DNA of 64,000 nucleotides from CAZGAQ01 sp964523405 (GTDB lineage: Bacteria > Planctomycetota > Phycisphaerae > UBA1845 > Fen-1342): contig CAZGAQ010000015.1 in assembly GCA_964523405.1 (NCBI GenBank), forward strand, positions 1 to 64,000. The letters run 5' to 3'. Of this stretch, positions 1 through 8,200 are shown in pieces. The position numbers were made by a program, and so were the translations under genes. Below the pieces are notes generated by a model. It was given only the letters and a program-made list of their open reading frames with translations. It was not told where the DNA came from and did no database searches. Positions within the stretch are counted from its first letter, which is position 1, and each line of letters opens with the position of its first letter.

Positions 1-322
1 GCGGGTTTGTGGCGGCCATGGCACCCACCGGGAAGCGCCGGGCGGCCCGGTTCGACGAGGGCGTTCAGGGATCGGAGGTACATTCCTCAGTCGCCAAGCT
101 CCTTCGGAATGACGGCGCGGAGGCGGGAAGGGATTCCTGCGAGCACGGGTGCGAGAAGGGATTCTCGCACGAGCAGTCCGCTGGGACAGGCGGGGGACGC
201 ACATGGTCCCCGGCAGACGGGCCGGAGGCCCATGCTCCCCGGGGACGAACGGGACGCCCAGGGGCGGCGGGTGAGACGCCCACCCCACCCGGCTTATGCG
301 CGACTTTTCGTGAGGCAGTACA
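1..322. repeat. Intergenic region with hairpins
   Basis: No convincing gene is seen; the short open frames here have no start signal or recognisable product. The region holds an inverted repeat at 81-111 (CATTCC ... GGAATG ends), a perfect 8-bp hairpin GTGCGAGA/TCTCGCAC at 149-170, and two GGGATTC copies at about 130 and 158. The downstream part (about 180-290) is a run of G/C-rich short repeats of the type GGGACGCCC. Such blocks look like dispersed intergenic repeats and may also act as the transcription end of lepA, which reads into this region. No U-tract is present, so the terminator role is inferred only. Confidence 0.4.
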
Positions 323-2119
323 CTAGTCTTCGGGCTCGAGGACGGTCATGAAAGCCTTCTGGGGGATTTCGACGTTGCCGACCGTCTTCATCCGCTTCTT
401 GCCTTCCTTCTGCTTTTCGAGCAGCTTGCGCTTGCGCGTCACGTCGCCACCGTAGCACTTGGCCGTCACGTCCTTGCGGTAGGGCTTGATGCTCTCGGAG
501 GCGATGACCTTGCTGCCGATGGCGGCTTGCAGACGCACCTCGAACTGGTGGCGGTCGATCTCGCGGCGGAGCTTGATGAGGAAGCGGCGGCCGCGGTGCT
601 CGGCCTTGGTGCGGTGGCAGATGAGGCTGAGGGCGTCGACGGCCTTGGTGTTGATGAGGATGTCGAGCTTCACGAGATCGCTGGGGCGATAGCCGACGAC
701 GTGATAGTCCATCGTGCCGTAGCCGCGGGTGATGCTCTTGAGCTTGTCGTAGAAGTCGTAGAGGATTTCGTTGAAGGGGAATTCGTAGGTCAGCAGCACA
801 CGCTGCGGGGAGAGATACTCCTGCCGCTTGAATTCGCCGCGGCGCTGCTCGGCGAGCTGCATGATGTTGCCGATCGAGTCGGCCGGGGTGATGACCTGCA
901 GCTCGACGATGGGCTCGCGCAGCTCCTCGATCTGGCTCATGTCGGGGAGGTCGCCGGCGGACTCGACGTGCTTCAGGGTGCCGTCGCGGAGGGTAACCTC
1001 GTACGTCACGCTGGGCGCGGTCTGGACGACGGAGACGCCGCACTCGCGTTCGAGGCGCTCCTGCACGATGTCCATGTGGAGGAGGCCGAGGAAGCCGCAG
1101 CGGTAGCCGGGGCCGAGGGCCTCGCTGTGCTGGGGGGTGAAATTGAACGAAGCGTCGTTGAGGCTGAGCTTTTCGAGGGCCTCGCGCAGGGCGTCGAAGG
1201 TCTCGCCGCTGGAGGGATAAAAGTCGCAGAAGACCATGTGCTGCGGGGGCTGGTAGCCGGGCAGCGGGTGCGGCGCGGGGTGCACGGCGTCCGTGATGGT
1301 GTCGCCAACGGTGACGTCGTAGAGGCTCTTGATGCTGGCGACCATGTAGCCGGTTTCGCCGGCCGACAGGGTGTCGCAGGCGGTCATGTGCGGGGTGAAC
1401 TTGCCGAGTTCGGTGATGAGGTAGGTGCGCTGGCGGCCCATGAGCAGGATCTTCTGGCCCTTGCGCACGGTGCCCTGCATGATTCGCAGGTAGCAGATGA
1501 CCCCGCGGTAGTCGTTGTACTCGCTGTCGAAGATGAGGGCCTGCAGCGGGGCCGCGACGTCGCCCTTGGGCGGGGGCAGGTACTTCACGATGGCGCGGAT
1601 CAGCTCCGGGACGCCCAGGCCGCTCTTGGCGGAGACGAACTGCACGTTTTCGGCGGAGATGCCGAGGACGTGCTCGACTTCGAGGGCAGTGTCTTCGGGG
1701 GAGGCGCTGGCGAGATCGACCTTGTTGATGACGGGAATGATCTCGAGGTCGTTGCCGACGGCGGCGTAGGCATTGGCGACGGTCTGGGCCTGGACGCCCT
1801 GGGTGGCGTCGACAACGAGGAGGGCGCCGTCACAAGCGGCCAGCGCGCGATCGACCTCGTAGTGGAAGTCGACGTGGCCGGGGGTGTCGATCAGGTTGAA
1901 CATGTAGTCCTGGCCGTCGACGTTCATGATGACGGTGACGGCAGAGGCTTTGATGGTGATGCCACGCTCGCGCTCCAGGTCCATGTCGTCGAGGATCTGC
2001 TCCTTGAGATCGCGTTCGGAGACGGCGCCGGAGACCTGCAGCAACCGGTCGGCGAGAGTGCTCTTGCCGTGGTCGATATGGGCGATGATCGAAAAGTTGC
2101 GGATGTACTTCTGGTCCAT
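323..2119 (-). CDS. lepA: Elongation factor 4 (LepA), back-translocating ribosomal GTPase
   Basis: LepA is a translational GTPase that binds the ribosome and remodels stalled or mistranslocated complexes in the cytoplasm. The 598-residue product matches the usual length of about 600. All GTPase motifs are visible: G1 AHIDHGKST (residues 13-21), G2 RERGITI (about 50-56), G3 DTPGH (78-82), G4 NKVD and G5 SAKSG. The C-terminus carries the LepA-specific domain ending in a basic tail. An open frame extends upstream to 2338, but ATG at 2117-2119 gives the family N-terminus MDQKYIRNFS and has AAGGA about 11 bases upstream. It is a single gene diverging from the exported protein at 2610. Identification is secure. 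Confidence 0.97.
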   Translation of the reverse strand: MDQKYIRNFSIIAHIDHGKSTLADRLLQVSGAVSERDLKEQILDDMDLERERGITIKASAVTVIMNVDGQDYMFNLIDTPGHVDFHYEVDRALAACDGALLVVDATQGVQAQTVANAYAAVGNDLEIIPVINKVDLASASPEDTALEVEHVLGISAENVQFVSAKSGLGVPELIRAIVKYLPPPKGDVAAPLQALIFDSEYNDYRGVICYLRIMQGTVRKGQKILLMGRQRTYLITELGKFTPHMTACDTLSAGETGYMVASIKSLYDVTVGDTITDAVHPAPHPLPGYQPPQHMVFCDFYPSSGETFDALREALEKLSLNDASFNFTPQHSEALGPGYRCGFLGLLHMDIVQERLERECGVSVVQTAPSVTYEVTLRDGTLKHVESAGDLPDMSQIEELREPIVELQVITPADSIGNIMQLAEQRRGEFKRQEYLSPQRVLLTYEFPFNEILYDFYDKLKSITRGYGTMDYHVVGYRPSDLVKLDILINTKAVDALSLICHRTKAEHRGRRFLIKLRREIDRHQFEVRLQAAIGSKVIASESIKPYRKDVTAKCYGGDVTRKRKLLEKQKEGKKRMKTVGNVEIPQKAFMTVLEPED

Positions 2120-2609
2120 CGTGTTCCCGTCCTTTGCCGGGGGCGGACCCTGGGGGGACGCGTGCCAACCGCCCAACCGGCCCGGACAAGCCAAGTTGCC
2201 AGTATAGCACGATTTGCGCTCGGGGGCGATGCGGGGCCGGCGGGCGGGAATTGGGCGCGGAGGGGAGCAGGCCATCAGCCGGAGGGGGGAGAGACATGGC
2301 CGCTCGGAGACGCGAGCGTGCCATCGTGGGCGGGGCAACAGCTAGCTGAACCCTGGCACGATGGGCCCGGGCTGGCAGGCGGCGAGGCCACCTGACGCGA
2401 CGGGACGGAGGACACAGCGGCTCCAGATCCGCAAGCGGCCGTGGCACCCGGGCGGGAACGCGGGCACACCAACCCGTGCGTTGACTCGAGGGGTAGCGCA
2501 GCCTACATTCGGCCCCGGATGTCCGTGGGGTTGGGCCGCAATCGAGGTCGCACGGCGACCCCCCGTCTGGTGCCCCCCGCGGGCCGGCAGCGCAACTGGG
2601 AGGTGTCGA
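2120..2609. other. Divergent intergenic region, lepA / exported protein
   Basis: This is 490 bases without a credible gene. On the minus strand a TATACT hexamer (2201-2206) sits about 80 bases before lepA and could be its -10 box; no good -35 is seen at the right spacing. On the plus strand a strong sigma-70-type promoter lies at 2481-2509. The middle (2260-2420) holds short inverted matches such as CCATCGTG/CACGATGG but nothing decisive. Confidence 0.4.
2481..2509 (+). promoter_or_regulatory. Sigma-70-type promoter for exported protein gene
   Basis: TTGACT (2481-2486), a 17-base spacer and TACATT (2504-2509) form a near-consensus housekeeping promoter. The predicted transcript start is near 2516, about 95 bases before the ATG at 2610. 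Confidence 0.6.
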
Positions 2610-5117
2610 ATGCAGCGATTGTCTCGTCTGGCGAGCGGGGCCGCCTTCGTGGCTCTGCTGGGCGGCGTGGTGAGCAGTCTGGCAGCCGGAGCGATTCCGG
2701 AACTGGTGCGCAGCGTGCCGGCCGACCGGGCCGCGGACGTCGCGCTGGACGTCGGTGTGCTGCGGCTGGTGTTCGACCGCGACATGCGGACGGATTCGTA
2801 CACGTGCTGGAAGTCGGAGCGCGGTCAGTTTCCACCGGTGGTGAAAGACGGCGGGCAGTGGAAGGATGCGCGGACGTTCGAGCTGAAGCTGGAGAAGCTG
2901 GCGCCGGACACGGAGTACTTCGTGCAGCTCAACGCGGAGCAGCGGCAGGGCTTTCGGGCGGTCGAGGGGGACACGCCGCTGGCAGTGACGACGATCCGGT
3001 TCAGGACGGCGGCAGCGGAAAAGGCGCGGCCGCGGCAGGACGTGTACGATCCGCAGGCCGAGGAGAAAGGGGACGCCAAGCCGGACAAGACCAAGCCGCG
3101 CCAGGACGTTTACGACCCCAACGCGGAGAGCAAGGCTGGGGACAAGCCGCGGGAGACGGCGCGCGCGGCAAGCCCAGACCGTGGCTGTCGGCTGAAGTGG
3201 CGGGCGCAGGAGGGGCAGGCGAGCCGGGTCGTGCAAAACGGGCGGCTCGGGATGAACATCACGGCGGTGTCGGGCGCGGAGACGCAGCAGCAGACGGTCG
3301 AGCAGGCGTGGAAGACGACCACGCTCAGTACTGTACTCGCGGCGGACGACGGGCATCCGACGCGGCTGCGGCAGCGGGTGGAGGCGGCGGAGATTCAGGC
3401 GCGTGACCCCCAGACGGGCCAGATGCGGCGGCAGGACGCTCCGCAGGCCGGTATGGAGGCGGAAGTGCGTGTGCTGCCGGACGGGCATGTGGAGGTGGTC
3501 GAGGTCCTTCGGGGTGAACGCGAGCTGGTGGCGGAACTGGCGAAGGAGGCGCGCTACTTCACGCTGGAGCCGGATCGCGAGGTAGCGGTTGGGGAGTCCT
3601 GGAAGCTGACCGGAAAGCAGCTCGACGCATTCCTGGGGGCCATGAGCGCCAAGGAAGGCGAGCTGACAATGAAGCTGGTGCGGGTGGAGCGCGATGCCGC
3701 ACTCGGGCAGGATGTGGCGCACCTGGAGGGACGCTGGCAGACGAAGATGGCACTGGAGATGGGGCTGATGCCAACGGCGGAGGGGACGGTGGCGGCGTCG
3801 TTCGCCCTGGGGCTGGGGCAACCGGTGCGGCAGCAGTTCCGGGCGAAGCTGAAGATGGACCAGGTGCTGGAGGCCAATGGCGAGCGGGTGAAGGTCACCG
3901 GCGATGGTGAGTTCGAGCTGACCGAAGAGCGGACGGTGCTGAGCGGGAGCGGCAAGGACGATGAGGCGCCGGCGCCGCGGGATTCGTCCAAGCCGGACGC
4001 GGGCAAGGAGTGCAAAGACAAGGCGGATACGCCGGCACCGGAGCGCGCGCGGGAGAGCGGCGCGGCGCGCGAGGCCACCCGCGACGCGGGTGCGGCGGGC
4101 AAGGCGGCGGGCCGGCCGCGGACCGTGGCGTTCCAGCGCGTCGAGGAGCCGCGCGAGCGGGCGTTCAGCCTGCTCGCACCGGTGGGCTGGAAGGTGGAGG
4201 GAGGGGTGTTTCGCGTGGACCCGGTATCAACGGGGCTGCACGCGCAGGCGATCGCGGCGAAGTGCAACATGGCCGTCAAGAAGGACGAGGCGGGAACGGT
4301 GGAGCTGCACTTCTTGCCGGGGATTCTGTACGCCGACACGAGCGCGATGCCGGCCGGGAACATGTTCCCGCCGGGCACGGTGTACAACGGGTGTCCGGTC
4401 GTGTACCGGCTGACGGCGGAGGACTACCTGACCAAGGCGGTGCTGCCGCAGCTCCGGCCGCAGGCACGGGACGCGCGGGTGACGGACACGAAGAAGCTGC
4501 CGAAAGTCGCGGAAGCATACCAGCAGCGTTGGGCGGCCATTCCGCTGCTCGGGGCGCGGTTTGAGTTTGACGTGGCGCTGGTGACGGTGGAGTACGTCGA
4601 GGGCGGGACGCGCTTCCGCGAGCGGCTGTTCACGGTGCTGCAGTACTACCCGCGTGAGGTCGGGCTGTGGCAGAACAACGACACGGTGTCGTTCCGCGCG
4701 CCGACAGGCGAATACGAGGGCTGGGAGCCGGTCGGGCACACGATGCTGTTCTCGGCCAAGTTCAACTCGCAGTGGGTGCAGGGTGAGATTCGCGGACAGG
4801 CGGAGCGAGCGGGCATCGTGATCCGCACGCAACAGGAACTGCAGCGCATCGAGCAGGAGATTGTCGCGCACCGCCAGAAGACGAATTCCGAGATCAACAA
4901 CGACATGTACCTGACGCTGACGGGACAGGAGGAATACGTCAATCCGTACACGAAGGAGGTCGAGGTGGATTCGGGGGACTGGAAGTACCGCTGGGTGAAC
5001 GCGGCCGGGCAGATCGTGTTCACGGACGATGGGGACTACAACCCGAATCACGACCGCAATCCGCCCTTCAACCGGACGGACTATCAGCGCAGCCAGGTGC
5101 GGCCGCGAGGTCAGTAG
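2610..5117 (+). CDS. Exported protein with N-terminal Ig-like (SbsA/Big_5-like) domain, function unknown
   Basis: The product has 835 residues. ATG at 2610 was chosen because GGGAGGTG lies just upstream and a signal peptide follows at once (MQRLSRLASG ... VVSSLAAGA). Residues about 25-135 look like a bacterial Ig-like domain of the SbsA type (PELVRSVPADRAADVAL, LVFDRDM, LAPDTEYFVQL). Two copies of the octapeptide PRQDVYDP occur around residues 140-165 in a charged linker. The middle resembles large secreted planctomycete proteins that integrate a numeric quantity (LRQRVEAAE ... MSAKEGEL), and a second Ala/Pro/Lys-rich linker (about 450-510) leads to a conserved-looking C-terminal domain rich in Tyr and Trp. 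No catalytic motif was recognised. It is probably periplasmic or cell-surface; function is not assigned. Confidence 0.75.
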   Translation: MQRLSRLASGAAFVALLGGVVSSLAAGAIPELVRSVPADRAADVALDVGVLRLVFDRDMRTDSYTCWKSERGQFPPVVKDGGQWKDARTFELKLEKLAPDTEYFVQLNAEQRQGFRAVEGDTPLAVTTIRFRTAAAEKARPRQDVYDPQAEEKGDAKPDKTKPRQDVYDPNAESKAGDKPRETARAASPDRGCRLKWRAQEGQASRVVQNGRLGMNITAVSGAETQQQTVEQAWKTTTLSTVLAADDGHPTRLRQRVEAAEIQARDPQTGQMRRQDAPQAGMEAEVRVLPDGHVEVVEVLRGERELVAELAKEARYFTLEPDREVAVGESWKLTGKQLDAFLGAMSAKEGELTMKLVRVERDAALGQDVAHLEGRWQTKMALEMGLMPTAEGTVAASFALGLGQPVRQQFRAKLKMDQVLEANGERVKVTGDGEFELTEERTVLSGSGKDDEAPAPRDSSKPDAGKECKDKADTPAPERARESGAAREATRDAGAAGKAAGRPRTVAFQRVEEPRERAFSLLAPVGWKVEGGVFRVDPVSTGLHAQAIAAKCNMAVKKDEAGTVELHFLPGILYADTSAMPAGNMFPPGTVYNGCPVVYRLTAEDYLTKAVLPQLRPQARDARVTDTKKLPKVAEAYQQRWAAIPLLGARFEFDVALVTVEYVEGGTRFRERLFTVLQYYPREVGLWQNNDTVSFRAPTGEYEGWEPVGHTMLFSAKFNSQWVQGEIRGQAERAGIVIRTQQELQRIEQEIVAHRQKTNSEINNDMYLTLTGQEEYVNPYTKEVEVDSGDWKYRWVNAAGQIVFTDDGDYNPNHDRNPPFNRTDYQRSQVRPRGQ

Positions 5118-5156
5118 GCGACAGGTGGCGACGCCCCGGCCGGGCGGAGCGCAGAG

Positions 5157-5198
5157 CACGGGCCGGCGACCCGGAGGTTCCCGAGTCGCCGGCCCGTG
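5157..5198. terminator. Bidirectional hairpin terminator between convergent genes
   Basis: A perfect 14-bp stem, CACGGGCCGGCGAC (5157-5170) paired with GTCGCCGGCCCGTG (5185-5198), has a 14-base loop. It lies between the ends of two convergent genes (5117 and 5236), so it likely stops transcription from both sides. There is no long U-tract. Confidence 0.7.
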
Positions 5199-5235
5199 TC
5201 TTGGCCCGGTCACTCCGAAGCGGAGGCGTCTCTGG

Positions 5236-8200
5236 CTACGGCTGACTGCCGGTCGCCATCAACTGCAATTCGGCCAGATCGTGCAAATCGGTGTCGCCAT
5301 CCAGGTCAAGCTGCGCGGCCGAGCACTCGGAATGGGGGGCGACATCCGGCCCGAGCAGGCACGGGCGAAGCAACGACAGATCGTTGGCATCGATGTCCCC
5401 GTCGCCGTCCACGTCACCCCGCCAACCCGCGCATGCTCCGCTGGAGATATGCGTGCCGGGCGTCGTCAGGGTGAGCAGGAGTTCGGTCGAGTTCAGCCCC
5501 GCCAGGCCGTTCACGCCGCCGAAGAACCACTCGGCCGGATCGAAGCTCCGCCCGAAGCCGCACGTGCAGCCCGCCAGACGGTAGGCGTAGCTCTTCGTGT
5601 ACTCCCAGGGATGGCCAGTGCCGTCGACGCCAAACTCGCCGTACATGTCCAGAATGCGCGAGGCATCGTTGCGATCCGTCAGGATGAGACGGTCGTCGCC
5701 GTAGCCGAAAGCCGCGTTGGTGTACAGGTCGGCATCCTGGCCGAAGATGGCCGGGAACGCGCCGGTGCAGGCGCCGGCGGCATTGGAGGCGATGACGAAG
5801 GACTCGCCCGCCGGAATGACGACGTTCGTCAGGTCCACATCGATGGTCAGGTCGCTACTGGTGGCGGTCTGTACGATGAGGCCGCCCTCGAAGAACGCGA
5901 AATCATCCACGCCGGTGTTGGTCAATTCGATGAAGCGCGGGCAGTCGCCGCTCTCGGCGCCCTGCACGACCTCACTGATGATGACGCAGCCCGGCCGGTA
6001 CGGCAGGCACGGGTTGGGCTCGCAGTCCGTGCCGTTCCCCATGAAGATGCCGCCCGTGGTCACGCATTCGGACTCGTACAGCAGCGTGCACGTTCGCCCG
6101 CTACAGCAGGCACTTGGTTGGGCACAGGCCGCGGCGTTCGAGAGGTTGGACTCGGCAAAGTCGGAAGGCGTTCCGCCGCCGTTGGAGAGCCCGGCGATAC
6201 CATCCGTCTCGCTCAGCGTCAGGTAGGTAATGTGGATCTCGCCGTTGTAGAACATCTCCACCTGGAAGGTGTTCTGCCCGCCCGTATTCCAGTGCGGCAC
6301 GTTGAGCCACGTGACGGCCACACGATCGGTGAGCTTCTTCACGCTGACCTGGCCGCCGGCGGCCGGGTTGAAATCGTTGAAGAGCGGCGCCACGCGGGCA
6401 CGGGAGAAATGCGCCGTGAGCGTCTCAGAGGAGGTCCCGTCCCCGCTATTGAAGGTGATGTTGCCGTTGGAGTTCACGTAGATGGTCGAATAGGTGGCCC
6501 CGTAGAGCTTCACGGGCGTGGTCAGCGTGACGGGCTGGTTGCCGTCGTCGGAAAGGGTCAGCACGGTGCCACCACTCGGGTCGGTCGGCAGGGCCGTGGC
6601 GGTCGGGCCACACAGGCGGTAGTAGTTCGCGCTGCCATCCGGAATGTAGCAGAGCGTCCGGTTGCCCAGGTCGAAGGTCTGACCGGTCCCAAAGCTCTCC
6701 GTGAAGTAGTCGCGCTGCGTCACCGTGGTGAAATGCCAGACAGTCGAGAACTCGCTGCTGCCGCAGCCGTTGCTGCCACGCACGCGCCAGAAGTACATCT
6801 GCGAGGGGTTCAGCTCGGCGGTCAGCGTGATGGTCTTGTCCGTCAACGTGGCGCTGAAGGCCAGCGTGGTGAAGGTCGAACTGGTGGAAACCTCCACGTA
6901 CGATTCGGCCGTCTGGGCGCCGGTCGTCCAGACGAACGTCGGCGTGCGCGAGATGCCAGTGGCATCGTTAGCCGGGCTGGTCGGCGAGGGCGGTGCCGGG
7001 ATCTGGCTGGACACGGTCAGCAGCACGCTGGCCTGCTCGTCCTTGCTGACCGAATGGCCGCGGATGATCAGGTTGTACGTGCCGGCCGCGACGTTCGGCA
7101 GATTGCCGACGGTGAGGGTCGTGGTGAACGGGGGGGCCACGTCGTTGGTTGAGAAGGCGGCGGTAGCGCCGGCCGGCAAGCCGTCCACGCTCACCGTCAC
7201 GGGCTCGGCAAAGCTGCCGAAGCGCCGCCCGACGATCGAGAAGAGGGTCGCATTCTCACTGGGAATGCAGACCTGGCGGGCGGCCGGGGTCGGTTCGAGG
7301 CGGAAGCCGTCCGGTTGCGGCAGTTGCAGGGCCGGGTCGCCGAACAGGACGAACTCCTCGAAGAAGTTGCGAATGATGTCGAGGTTCTGCGTCGGCAGGC
7401 CGCCGGGGGTGGCCGGGAGGCCGAACTCGTTGCAGAAGCGGTACAGACCCGCTTGCCAGGCGGGACCGACGCGCCACAGGTCGTCCTCGAACAGCGCCGC
7501 AAAGAACGCCTTCTCGAGGATGCCCGAGGGGCGCCAGGCCTCGGTGCTGCCCCAGTAGATGTACTGGGAAGCGGAGATGTAGGCCACGGCCCCCTTGTTG
7601 GCCTGGCGCACCCAGGTCTCCCCGTAGACCTCGTCGGTGTACTCGAAATGCGAGGTGCTGCAGGACCAGCCGAGGACGAGCGGGTACTTGTTGGCGTTGG
7701 TCAGACCCTGGACGTCGCTCTGGTTGAAAGCAGGCTCCCACCAGCCGCCGGTACCGCTGTGTCCCATGTAGGTGAGAATCAGGCAACCGTTGTTGACGGC
7801 ATTGCGCACATGCTGCGTCGTGCCGCCCGCGGACGCGAAGATGGGCATGCCTTCATACGCGTTGGGCTGCAGGTAGGTGCTGATGACCGCGTTGGCGGTG
7901 TTCTCGCCCGTGCTGTAGGTGTCCGAGTTGACGGAGAACGCGATGCGGCGCAGAGCATTGGGGTCCGCGGTACCGGATTCGACATACACGGTCTTGCTGA
8001 CCATCGCCTGCAACTGCGTCAGATTGGCCACCGGAAAGCGGCCGATCGCAATCTCGGGATACCAGTCATCGCCGGTGCCCATGCAGGCGTACGGCAGGTC
8101 CGTGGCCGCGGCTTTGCTGCCGCCGCCCGTCCAGTGTGGAATCCCCGTCGCCGACGAAGTGCCGGTGCCGCTCGTGTCGGCGGCGATCAGGATGTAACTG

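Noticed and set aside
527..2395. Long plus-strand open frame (622 codons) opposite lepA
   Set aside because: It is a mirror of the high-GC codon pattern of lepA; low-complexity Val/Ala/Asp/Leu composition and no start signal or domain.
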